A stretch of 64,000 nucleotides of DNA from Nocardia nova (GTDB lineage Bacteria > Actinomycetota > Actinomycetes > Mycobacteriales > Mycobacteriaceae): assembly GCF_002933465.1 (NCBI RefSeq), contig NZ_PSZE01000026.1:33462-97461 (forward strand). Reading direction: 5' to 3'. A program made the translations under genes and the position numbers. Shown here piece after piece: positions 41,990 through 50,834 of this stretch (positions within the stretch are counted from its first letter, which is position 1; the number at the start of each line of letters is the position of its first letter). Under the pieces are notes generated by a model, which worked only from the letters and a program-made list of their open reading frames with translations, was not told the origin of the DNA and did not search any database.

Positions 41990-43284
41990 TCACGGTGCGG
42001 ACGGAACGGCGCCGGCTGCTCCGCCACCAGCGTGCGGACGACACGAGATATTTCCCCCGCATTCCGATCGTGATCGGAATTCTGCTCTCGGTGTCGGCCG
42101 CCCTGCTCATCTCGGCGCTGCACGGTTTCCTCGATCTGCAGGTCTATCGGGTCGACACCCAGGCCTGGTTGCACCGCGGCGCACTGTACGGACCCCCGCT
42201 CCCGGTGGCCGGCCACACCGACCTGCCGTTCACCTATCCCCCGTCGGCGGCGGTACTGATGACGCCGCTGGCCGTGATGCCGCTCTGGCTGGCGGAGATC
42301 GCGGTGACGGCCAGTTCGCTGGCCTGTCTGTCGGTGACCGTCTGGCTCGTCCTCTCCCGGATCCGGCCCGATCTCAGCCCCCGGTCGAAAGCAACCCTGA
42401 CCACCCCGGTCGTCATCGCGATGGCGGCGCTCGAACCAGTGCATACGACGCTGTGGTTCGGGCAGATCAACATCATCCTGATGGCCGCGGTCGCGCTGGA
42501 CTGCCTCACCGTGAAACCCCGCTGGCCCCGAGGCGTGTTGATCGGCATTGCGGCCGTCACGAAACTGACTCCCGCGGCCTTCGTGCTGTATCTGCTGATC
42601 CGCCGGGACTGGAAGGCGGCGGGAACGGCGGCGGCGACCGCCGCGGGGGTGGTGCTCGCCGGATTCGTGCTGTTCCCGCGGACGTCCACGCAGTACTGGC
42701 TGCACGCGATCGTCGAGACCGGACGCATCGGCGCGCCGTACTACGCCGGTAACCAGTCCCTCAAAGGCCTGGTCTATCGACTCGGCCTGCCCGAATCCGC
42801 GGCAGTGGCGATATGGCTCGGACTCGGGCTCGCCGCCGTCGCCGCCGGCGCGGTCGCGATGTACCTGCTCCTGCGCGCCGAGCGCACCGCCGGCACCGGC
42901 CCGATCGCATCCGGGGATGCCTCCGCGATCACGAAATTCTCGGTCGCCGCCCTGCTGGTGAATGCCGCGGTGCTGCTATTGGTTTCGCCGGTGTCGTGGA
43001 CCCATCACTGGGTGTGGGTGGCGCCCGCACTGGTGACCGCCGCCCTGTGGTCCACGAGCAGATCCGCGACGGCGGTGGCCGGCGCGGTCGCCGCCGTCGC
43101 CGCGCCGTTCCTGATCGGACAGGTGCTGGTGCCAGGTGGTGGGGACCGGGAGCTCGACTGGAATTGGTGGCAGCACTTGCTGGGCAATACCTACGTCCTC
43201 GTCGCCGTCGCGCTGCTCGGACTCGCGCTCACGCGCGTGCTCCGGCGTCGCGCCCCGGCGATACCGGCCGCTCAGTCCGGCTGA
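41986..43284 (+). CDS. GT87-like polyprenyl-P-mannose-dependent mannosyltransferase
   Basis: 432 aa, multi-pass. The loop LDLQVYRVDTQAWLHRGALY after the first helix and TYPPSAAVLMTPLA plus FGQINIILMAAVALDCL, NQSLKGLVYRLG and SPVSWTHHWVWVAPAL are hallmarks of the DUF2029/GT87 family (mannosyltransferases of lipoarabinomannan or trehalose-glycan assembly). Likely moves mannose from polyprenyl-P-mannose at the outer face. Start by ATGA overlap with the PAP2 gene; its 3' end overlaps the convergent nei gene by 13 bp. Confidence 0.88.
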   Translation: MITVRTERRRLLRHQRADDTRYFPRIPIVIGILLSVSAALLISALHGFLDLQVYRVDTQAWLHRGALYGPPLPVAGHTDLPFTYPPSAAVLMTPLAVMPLWLAEIAVTASSLACLSVTVWLVLSRIRPDLSPRSKATLTTPVVIAMAALEPVHTTLWFGQINIILMAAVALDCLTVKPRWPRGVLIGIAAVTKLTPAAFVLYLLIRRDWKAAGTAAATAAGVVLAGFVLFPRTSTQYWLHAIVETGRIGAPYYAGNQSLKGLVYRLGLPESAAVAIWLGLGLAAVAAGAVAMYLLLRAERTAGTGPIASGDASAITKFSVAALLVNAAVLLLVSPVSWTHHWVWVAPALVTAALWSTSRSATAVAGAVAAVAAPFLIGQVLVPGGGDRELDWNWWQHLLGNTYVLVAVALLGLALTRVLRRRAPAIPAAQSG

Positions 43285-44087
43285 CAGGTGGGGCACCAGA
43301 ACAGGTTTCGCCCCTCGAGCACGACGTGCGCGACGGTGGTTCCACAGATCCGGCAGGGCTCTCCCGCACGGCGATAGACGTAGGTGCGCGGTTTGCCGAC
43401 CGCATAGGACGGCGCGCCGCGGTCGTGTTCGGGGCGCACCACCACGATGGCGCCCCGGCGCACGCCGACCTTCATCAACGCGACCAGATCCGCCCACAGC
43501 GCGTTCCACTCCCCGGCGGTGACCGCTCGGCCGGGACGTTGCGGTGAAATGCCGTGCCGGAAGAGCACTTCCGCGCGGTAGACATTGCCCACACCCGCCA
43601 CCACCGACTGATCCATCAGCAGCGCCGCGACCGGCCGGTTCGAGCGGCGGATCCGCTGCGCCGCCCGATCCGGATCGGCATCGCGCCGCAGCGGATCCGG
43701 CCCGAGCCGGGCGATGAGGACGTCGACTTCCGGTCCGTGCAGGACCTCGCACGCGGTCGGCCCGCGCAGATCGGTCCCATACAGCGCGCTCGCCGACCTG
43801 CCGGCGCCGATCATCCGCATCCGCACCTGGCCGACCGGATCGCTCAGCGGCGCGGGCGATTCGGTGAAGGTGCCGTAGAGACCGAGGTGCACATGGACCA
43901 CCAGGCCCGAGTCGTAGTGGTGCAGAAGGTGTTTACCCCACGCCTCGGCCTTGGTCAGCGTGGCTCCGTCGACCAGGGCGGCACCGTCGGCGAACCGCCC
44001 CTGCGGGCTGGATACCCGCACCACACCGCCCGCGAAGCGCTGCTGATGCAGCTTCGCCAGGCGATGCAGCGTATGCCCCTCAGGCAT
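43272..44087 (-). CDS. nei: Fpg/Nei-family DNA glycosylase (endonuclease VIII)
   Basis: 271 aa. MPEGHTLHRLA gives the catalytic N-terminal proline and glutamate. H2TH region QSVVAGVGNVYRAEVLFRHG and zinc finger CRICGTT ... FWCPTCQPD are intact. Nei removes oxidised pyrimidines from DNA and nicks the backbone. Position before rpiB matches Rv2464c in M. tuberculosis. Confidence 0.93.
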   Translation of the reverse strand: MPEGHTLHRLAKLHQQRFAGGVVRVSSPQGRFADGAALVDGATLTKAEAWGKHLLHHYDSGLVVHVHLGLYGTFTESPAPLSDPVGQVRMRMIGAGRSASALYGTDLRGPTACEVLHGPEVDVLIARLGPDPLRRDADPDRAAQRIRRSNRPVAALLMDQSVVAGVGNVYRAEVLFRHGISPQRPGRAVTAGEWNALWADLVALMKVGVRRGAIVVVRPEHDRGAPSYAVGKPRTYVYRRAGEPCRICGTTVAHVVLEGRNLFWCPTCQPD

Positions 44088-44156
44088 CGACCGAATTCCG
44101 TTCCACTTCCACCGGCCCTCGGCCGGACGGCGCCGCCCGGCCCGGTTCGGTACCCG

Positions 44157-44627
<471 letters not shown>

Positions 44628-44700
44628 GGCTGAGATTCTGTCAGGTGGGTGGTTTCGCTCCACATGGGGTCGTTTCCCGATCCTCTATAGAGTTCAGCCC

Positions 44701-45837
44701 ATGCAGTCCGAAGATCAGTGGGCCGATCAGTCACCACAGCAGGAGCGCGGACCGGGGTGGAATCCGGTGACCGGTATGGCAGGGTGGGATCCTCGGCTGG
44801 GACCGCCGGGATGGGGTCCGCAGCAAACGTTTTCGCCGCCGCACATCCCTCCGTACCAACCGACGCGAGGGCTGTCGCCGTGGGGTATGCCGGCCCGGCA
44901 CAGCTGGGAGATCCCGCTGCTGATCGTCGTGATCCTGGCCACCGTCAGCGGATATCTGATCGCGCTGCTGTTCCTGCTCGTCGGTGCGGTGAACTATTAC
45001 GTCCTGCTGCTGATCCTCGCGCCCCTGCTGCTGTGGTTCGGCCGCGGCACCAATTATTCGATGCAGCGGCTCAATGCCGTGAAGATGTCGCCCACTCAGT
45101 TTCCGGAGGGATACCGGATGGTGGTCGAGGCGGCCGCGCGCTTCGGCATGGCGACCGTACCGGATGCCTACGTGGTGCTCGGCAACGGGCAGATCAACGC
45201 CTTCGCCTCGGGACACGGATTCCGCCGCTACGTGGTCGTCTACAGCGATCTGTTCGAGATCGGCGGTCAGGCTCGTGACCCTGACGCGCTGGCCTTCATC
45301 ATCGGCCACGAGGTCGGCCACATCGCGGCCGGCCATGTGTCGTACTGGCGCCAGCTGGGCATGTTCCTCGTGCCGTTCCTGCCGATCATCGGCAACTCGC
45401 TGATTCGCGCGCAGGAGTACACCGCCGACAATCACGGTTTCTGCAACCGCCATCTCGGCGCCCCGGGCGCGATGAAAACCCTTGCGGGCGGTAAATATCT
45501 GAACTCGCTGGTCGATTTCGACGAGATGGCCGACCGCGCGCCACAGGACAAGGGCTTCTTCGTCTGGATGGTCAACGCCATGTCCTCGCATCCCGTGCTG
45601 ACCTGGCGGATGTGGGCGCTGCGCGACCGTAGCCGGCACGGGCGAATGTTCCTGCGGCCGAGCGGTCCGCCGCCGCCGCGAATGACGGCGATGCCTCCGC
45701 CGTACCCGTCACCGGCAGCCCCGCTGTACCCGTCGTCGCCAGCGGCCCCGCCGCAGCCGACGCCACCGGCCGGACCGCCCGCCCAGCCGGGCAGCTACCC
45801 CGGGTACGGCGAGATTCCGGGGCTGCCGCCGCGATAG
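44701..45837 (+). CDS. M48-family zinc metalloprotease
   Basis: 378 aa. Membrane helices around residues 65-115 (IPLLIVVILATVSGYLIALL), then the zinc motif HEVGHIAAGHVS with the distal glutamate in RAQEYTADNHGFC. A Pro-rich C-terminal tail is disordered. HtpX-like peptidase that may act in membrane protein quality control. ATG 44701 starts the conserved N-terminal Gln/Pro region; ATG 44626 would overlap rpiB start region. Divergent from rpiB. Confidence 0.88.
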   Translation: MQSEDQWADQSPQQERGPGWNPVTGMAGWDPRLGPPGWGPQQTFSPPHIPPYQPTRGLSPWGMPARHSWEIPLLIVVILATVSGYLIALLFLLVGAVNYYVLLLILAPLLLWFGRGTNYSMQRLNAVKMSPTQFPEGYRMVVEAAARFGMATVPDAYVVLGNGQINAFASGHGFRRYVVVYSDLFEIGGQARDPDALAFIIGHEVGHIAAGHVSYWRQLGMFLVPFLPIIGNSLIRAQEYTADNHGFCNRHLGAPGAMKTLAGGKYLNSLVDFDEMADRAPQDKGFFVWMVNAMSSHPVLTWRMWALRDRSRHGRMFLRPSGPPPPRMTAMPPPYPSPAAPLYPSSPAAPPQPTPPAGPPAQPGSYPGYGEIPGLPPR

Positions 45838-45883
45838 CAGTGCGCCCGGCACGGGGCGCGGTTCGCCCCGTGCCGTCGACGCA

Positions 45884-46540
45884 CTAGTCGAACTGCGGGT
45901 CCTCGGTGCGGGTCCGCTTGAGCTCGAAGAAGTGTGGGTAGGACGCCAGGGCGACCGCCCCGTCCCACACCTTCCCCGCCTCCTCGCCGCGCGGGATCCG
46001 CGACAGCACCGGGCCGAAGAAGGCGGTGTTGTTGATATGGATGGTCGGCGTGCCGACATCGGGCCCCACCTTGTCCATGCCGGCGTGGTGGCTCTTGCGC
46101 ACCGCCTCGTCGTACTCGGTGCTCGTGGCGGCCCCTGCCAGCTCGGCGGGCAGCCCCACCTCGGCGAGAGCGTCGGCGACGACCGCGGCCAGGCTGTCCG
46201 CCTGGTTTTCGCGCTCGTACTCTTCCTTGCGATTGTGTATGCGGGTGCCCATCGCGGTGTACAGCGGCGAGAGCACCTTCTCACCGTGCTGTTCGGCCGC
46301 CGCGATGGCCACCCGGACCGGCCCCCATGCCGATTTCATCATCTCGACGTAGCGCTCGGGGAGATCCTCACGGCCCTCGTTGAGCACGGCCAGACTCATG
46401 ACGTGGAAGTGTGTGTCGATATCGCGGACCTTCCCGACCTCCAGAATCCAGCGCGAGGTGATCCAGCACCACGGGCACAGCGGATCGAACCAGAAATCGA
46501 CGCGGTCCCTGGAACCGGCGGTGGTCGTCTGATCGCTCAC
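45884..46540 (-). CDS. DsbA-like oxidoreductase, mycothiol-dependent nitroreductase type
   Basis: 218 aa. The active-site segment FWFDPLCPWCWITSRWIL holds CPWC at residues about 20-23. The rest matches the DsbA fold as in mycothiol-dependent nitroreductase Rv2466c (WGPVRVAIAAAEQHGEKVLS; PTIHINNTAFFGPVLSRIPR). GTG 46540 is chosen for GAAGGGAC upstream. It probably uses mycothiol for thiol-disulfide exchange. Rv2465c-Rv2466c adjacency is partly kept, here with the M48 gene between. Confidence 0.9.
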   Translation of the reverse strand: MSDQTTTAGSRDRVDFWFDPLCPWCWITSRWILEVGKVRDIDTHFHVMSLAVLNEGREDLPERYVEMMKSAWGPVRVAIAAAEQHGEKVLSPLYTAMGTRIHNRKEEYERENQADSLAAVVADALAEVGLPAELAGAATSTEYDEAVRKSHHAGMDKVGPDVGTPTIHINNTAFFGPVLSRIPRGEEAGKVWDGAVALASYPHFFELKRTRTEDPQFD

Positions 46541-46695
46541 ATTTCGTCCCTTCGAAGAAACAGTGGGGAGGCCGCACGCCACCCGCCCTCAGCATTGGTC
46601 AACGCAGCGAAGTTGGCGATATTTCCCGATCGCCGCGAGATCGCACAGTAGGGTCGGATGCGACCCTGGTTGCCCGCTGCCCGGAGGTTTTCCCC

Positions 46696-47916
46696 ATGCC
46701 CACAGATTCCAGATTCGTCGTCGTCGGTGGTGGTCTGGCCGCCGCGAAGCTGGCGGAGTCGTTGCGCGACAACGATTTCGACGGCGCCATCACGTTGATC
46801 GGCGAGGAGGCGCAGCTACCCTACGAGCGGCCGCCGCTGTCGAAGGAACATCTGCTCGGCAAGAAGTCGCTCGCCGATTTCACCGTGCACCCCGAGCAGT
46901 GGTACCGCGATCACGAGGTCGAACTGCTGCTCGGCACCACCGTCACGGCCATCGACCGTTCGTCGAAAACGGTTGCGCTGCCGGACGGTTCGACCCGGCC
47001 CTACGACAAACTGGCCCTCGCCACCGGATCGCGCTCGCGCCGATTGCCGATTCCCGGCGCCGATGCCGAGGGCGTGCACATGTTGCGCACGATCGAGCAG
47101 TCCGATGCGCTGATCTCACTGTTCGGCTCGGCGCGGCGGCTGGTCGTCATCGGCGCGGGCTGGATCGGCCTGGAGGTCACCGCGGCCGCGCGCACCGCAG
47201 GTCTCGAGGTGACCGTCCTGGAGGTCGGCGCGGTCCCGCTGCAGGCCGCGCTCGGCGAGGAGATGGGCGCGGTCTTCGGCGAGCTGCACCGCGCGCACGG
47301 CGTCGATCTGCGCTGTGGCGTGAAGGCCGCCGAGATCGTGACCGCCGGCGGGAAGGCCACCGGAGTCCGGCTCGCCGACGACACGGTCGTGGACGCCGAT
47401 GCGGTGCTGATCGCGGTCGGCGCCCGGCCGAATATCGAACTGGCCGCCGACGCGGGGCTCGCGGTCGAGGGCGGCGTGCTGGTCGACGAGAGCCTGGCCA
47501 GCAGCGATCCGGATATCGTCGCGGTGGGCGATATCGCCGACCAGCAGCATCCGGTGCTCGGACAGCGGGTGCGGGTGGAACACTGGGCGACCGCACTCAA
47601 CCAACCGGCCGTGGCGGCGCTGACGATGCTCGACCGGCCCGCGACCTACGATCGACTGCCGTACTTCTTCACCGACCAGTACGACCTCGGCATGGAGTAC
47701 ACCGGTTTCGTCGCACCAGGCGCGACCACGTCCGTGGTGGTGCGCGGCGACACCGGCAGCCGCGAATTCGTCGCGTTCTGGCTGGACCAGGGCAATCGCA
47801 TGCTGGCCGGGATGAACGTCAACATCTGGGACGTCACCGATCGGATCAAGGAACTGATCCTCGGCGGCGAACCGGTGAATCCGGACGCACTGGCCGACCC
47901 GAGCACCAACTTGTGA
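46696..47916 (+). CDS. Ferredoxin-reductase-like FAD/NAD oxidoreductase
   Basis: 406 aa. FAD-binding FVVVGGGLAAAKLAESLRDN, NAD-binding RLVVIGAGWIGLEVTAAART, and the FAD motif VAVGDIADQQHPV. The BphA4-like family reduces ferredoxins that feed P450s or dioxygenases. The C-terminal dimerisation domain is complete. ATG 46696 has GGAGG upstream. Monocistronic, divergent from the DsbA-like gene; no ferredoxin or P450 in the window. Confidence 0.92.
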   Translation: MPTDSRFVVVGGGLAAAKLAESLRDNDFDGAITLIGEEAQLPYERPPLSKEHLLGKKSLADFTVHPEQWYRDHEVELLLGTTVTAIDRSSKTVALPDGSTRPYDKLALATGSRSRRLPIPGADAEGVHMLRTIEQSDALISLFGSARRLVVIGAGWIGLEVTAAARTAGLEVTVLEVGAVPLQAALGEEMGAVFGELHRAHGVDLRCGVKAAEIVTAGGKATGVRLADDTVVDADAVLIAVGARPNIELAADAGLAVEGGVLVDESLASSDPDIVAVGDIADQQHPVLGQRVRVEHWATALNQPAVAALTMLDRPATYDRLPYFFTDQYDLGMEYTGFVAPGATTSVVVRGDTGSREFVAFWLDQGNRMLAGMNVNIWDVTDRIKELILGGEPVNPDALADPSTNL

Positions 47917-48013
47917 CCACAGTCACAGTCGAGGTAGGTCGACGAGCCGCGGCCGGCTCCGACCCGATCGTGAGCGCGCCGCGGTGGCGCGCCGGCGAGC
48001 CGAGGAGATCATC

Positions 48014-48415
48014 GTGAAGTACATGCTGCTCAAGACCTACCGCCCCGCCGCGCACTGCGACACTCCGATCGGCGAATGGCCGCCGGAGGACATCGCGGCC
48101 CATATCGAATTCCAACGTGCGCTCGGTGCGGCACTGCGCGAATCGGGTGAACTGGTCGACGCCCAGGGCCTGGCGTTTCCGGATCAGGCCCGCATCGTCA
48201 GCGCCGACGGGCGGTCCGCGCCGGTGGTCACCGACGGCCCGTTCCCGGAGACCAAGGAATTCCTGGCGGGCTACTGGATCGTCGATGTGGACAGCGCCGA
48301 CCGGGCGTTGGAGATCGCCGCGCAGGCATCGGCCGCACCGGGCCCGGGCGGCGCCCCGATCGGTGAATACATCGAGGTGCGCGCGGTGATGGACGCCCCG
48401 GTGAGCGAGGCCTGA
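48014..48415 (+). CDS. YCII/DGPF-domain protein
   Basis: 133 aa from GTG 48014 (GAGGAG upstream). YCII-related fold with the DGPF motif in VVTDGPFPETKEFLAGYWIV. Such proteins are the usual genetic partners of ECF42-type sigma factors, whose gene follows after 11 bp. The pair is probably one operon. Molecular role is not settled. Confidence 0.85.
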   Translation: MKYMLLKTYRPAAHCDTPIGEWPPEDIAAHIEFQRALGAALRESGELVDAQGLAFPDQARIVSADGRSAPVVTDGPFPETKEFLAGYWIVDVDSADRALEIAAQASAAPGPGGAPIGEYIEVRAVMDAPVSEA

Positions 48416-48426
48416 GCCGCCGCGCC

Positions 48427-49713
48427 ATGCCCGGATCACAGGTACCGGACGACCCTGTCCCCCAGCCGTCGGAGCGTGATGAGCAGCGCGGCGACTCCGC
48501 TCAGGAGGCCGCGCGGCTCCTGCGTGAGATCGCACCGGTCGTACTGGGAATTCTGATGCGCCGCTACGGCGATTTCGACGCGGCCGAGGACGCGGTGCAG
48601 GAGGCGATGCTCGCCGCGGTCACCCAGTGGCCGGACAAGGGCTACCCGGACAATCCGCGGGCATGGCTGCTCCAGGTCGCGCAACGGCGATTGATCGACT
48701 CGGTGCGTTCGGAGATCGCACGCCGCTCTCGCGAGACGACGGCTGCCCTGCAGGACGTGCCACCCGCCGATACCGATTCGGCCGCCGACGACACGTTGAC
48801 GTTGTTGCTGCTGTGCTGCCATCCAGCTTTGTCGCCCGCCAGTGCGATCGCGGTGACGCTGCGCGCGGTGGGCGGTCTCACCACCGAGGAGATCGCCCGG
48901 GCCTTCCTGCTGCCGGAAACCACTATGGCCCAGCGTATTTCACGCGCCAAGAAGCGGCTCGCCGCACTGCCGCGCCCGTTCGCCGAATTCGCTGTGGCGC
49001 CGGAAGAATGGGGGCCGCGGCTCGGACCGGTCCTGCACGTGCTGTACGTGATGTTCACCGAGGGGCATACCGCGACCGGCGGCACCCGGTTGTACCGCAC
49101 CGATCTGGCGGCGGAGGCGATTCGCCTGACCCGCAAGGTCCACCGGCTGCGCCCGGACGATCCGGAGGTTACGGGGCTGCTCGCACTGATGCTGCTCACC
49201 GACGCCCGCCGCGCGGCACGCCTGGGCCCCAGCGGTGAACTGATACCGCTGGCCGAACAGGACCGCACCCGGTGGGACCGCGAACGCGCCCGGGAGGGAA
49301 TGCGGCTGGCAACGGCGGCGGTCGAGGCGGGACTGGGCGGTCCCTACCGTGTCCAGGCCGCGATCGCCGCACTGCATACCCGGGCACCGAGCGCCGAGGA
49401 GACCGATTGGGAGCGAATTCTCCTGCTGTACAACGTCTTCGAGCGGATTTCGGACAATCCGATGGTGAGTCTGAATCGCGCCGTGGCCGTGGCCATGGTG
49501 CACGGGCCCGCCGCCGGACTGGAGTCGGTGAACGCGCTGGCGGATCGCCTGCGAGGCAGCCATCGACTCGAGGCGGTACGGGGACACCTGTACGAGATGG
49601 CGGGCGACCGCCCGGCGGCGATCGAGTCCTATACGGCAGCTGCTCACCTGACCACGAGTACGCCCGAGCGCGACTACCTCATGCTGCGCGCGGCCGAGCT
49701 GCGCGCGTCGTAG
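48427..49713 (+). CDS. ECF sigma factor with C-terminal TPR-like extension (ECF42 type)
   Basis: 428 aa. Sigma region 2 (RRYGDFDAAEDAVQEAMLAA, then PDNPRAWLLQVAQRRLID) and region 4 (LTTEEIARAFLLPETTMAQR ISRAKKRL). After about residue 190 a long helical extension follows (DUF6596-type; FTEGHTATGG; LLYNVFERISDNPMVSLNRAV). This long build with a DGPF-protein gene alongside is the ECF42 pattern, in which the extension replaces an anti-sigma factor. Confidence 0.88.
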   Translation: MPGSQVPDDPVPQPSERDEQRGDSAQEAARLLREIAPVVLGILMRRYGDFDAAEDAVQEAMLAAVTQWPDKGYPDNPRAWLLQVAQRRLIDSVRSEIARRSRETTAALQDVPPADTDSAADDTLTLLLLCCHPALSPASAIAVTLRAVGGLTTEEIARAFLLPETTMAQRISRAKKRLAALPRPFAEFAVAPEEWGPRLGPVLHVLYVMFTEGHTATGGTRLYRTDLAAEAIRLTRKVHRLRPDDPEVTGLLALMLLTDARRAARLGPSGELIPLAEQDRTRWDRERAREGMRLATAAVEAGLGGPYRVQAAIAALHTRAPSAEETDWERILLLYNVFERISDNPMVSLNRAVAVAMVHGPAAGLESVNALADRLRGSHRLEAVRGHLYEMAGDRPAAIESYTAAAHLTTSTPERDYLMLRAAELRAS

Positions 49714-49787
49714 TCGGCCGGCGCCGGGACCCGCCGATCATCGAAATTCGATGCGACGCAACCGTTTCGAATGCGAAGCGACCGATC

Positions 49788-50612
49788 TCACGACCAGGTG
49801 TTGCCCGTGATGCGCTGATAGGCATCCATGTACTTCTCGCGAGTGACGGCTACGACATCGGCGGGAATCTCCGGGCCGGGCGGTTCCTTGTCCCAGCCGG
49901 TGGAGGTCGCCCAGTCGCGGACGAACTGCTTGTCGAACGAACGCTGCGCCCGGCCCGGCTCCCATTCGTCGGCCGGCCAGAACCGCGACGAGTCGGAGGT
50001 CAGGACCTCGTCACCCAGAGTGAGAACCTCACCGTCCCAGCCGAATTCGACCTTGGTGTCGGCGATGATCACCCCGCGCCCCGCGGCGTGCTCGGCGCCG
50101 CGGGTGTAGATGTGCAGGGTCAGGTCGCGGAGTTTCTCGGCGACCTCGCGGCCCTCCTGACTCACCACATCGTCGAAGGTGATCGGCTCGTCGTGTCCCG
50201 CGGACGCCTTGGTGGTGGGAGTGAAGATCGGCTCGGGAAGTTTGTCGCCCTCACGCAGCCCGCCGGGCAGCGCCACCCCGGAGACCGCGCCGGTGCGGCG
50301 GTACTCCTGCAGGCCGGAGCCGACCAGGTAGCCGCGGGCGATGCATTCCACCTGCACCATCTTCAGCGGCCGCACGCGCACCGCCCGTCCGGCGAATTCG
50401 CCGGGCACGTCGGTGGTCGAGAGCACGTGGTTCGGCACATCGGAGAAGTAGTCGAACCACCAGTTCGACAACTGGGTGAGCAGCGCGCCCTTGTCCGGAA
50501 TCGGCGTCGGCAGCACCACGTCGTAGACCGAGACCCGATCGGAGGCGACCAGAATCAGCGATTCCCCGTCCTCGTAGAGATCGCGCACCTTACCGGCGTG
50601 GATGTGCTTCAC
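49788..50612 (-). CDS. purC: SAICAR synthetase
   Basis: 274 aa from GTG 50612 (GAGGAGGG upstream). KHIHAGKVRDLYEDGESLIL, LKMVQVECIARGYLVGSGLQ, IIADTKVEFGW and the terminal YMDAYQRITGNTWS match PurC. It converts CAIR and aspartate to SAICAR in purine synthesis. Host gene; divergent from pepN. Confidence 0.95.
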   Translation of the reverse strand: MKHIHAGKVRDLYEDGESLILVASDRVSVYDVVLPTPIPDKGALLTQLSNWWFDYFSDVPNHVLSTTDVPGEFAGRAVRVRPLKMVQVECIARGYLVGSGLQEYRRTGAVSGVALPGGLREGDKLPEPIFTPTTKASAGHDEPITFDDVVSQEGREVAEKLRDLTLHIYTRGAEHAAGRGVIIADTKVEFGWDGEVLTLGDEVLTSDSSRFWPADEWEPGRAQRSFDKQFVRDWATSTGWDKEPPGPEIPADVVAVTREKYMDAYQRITGNTWS

Positions 50613-50834
50613 CGGCCCTCCTCGCTTCGCTGTCCGCCGCACACGAACGCCCAGCCTACCGAGCGCCCCGGCGGGCCCGGACGCTCGGTGGCGTGGCGCG
50701 CGGCGTTTCGTCCCGCACGGGGTGCGGATGCACGGTCGGCCCAGCCGTGTGGTGGCGAACGTGGCATTCTGGGCACCGTCAGCGACTGCATCCGCAGCGT
50801 GGTTCACACGACCGGTCCGAGCGAAGGAGTCTCC

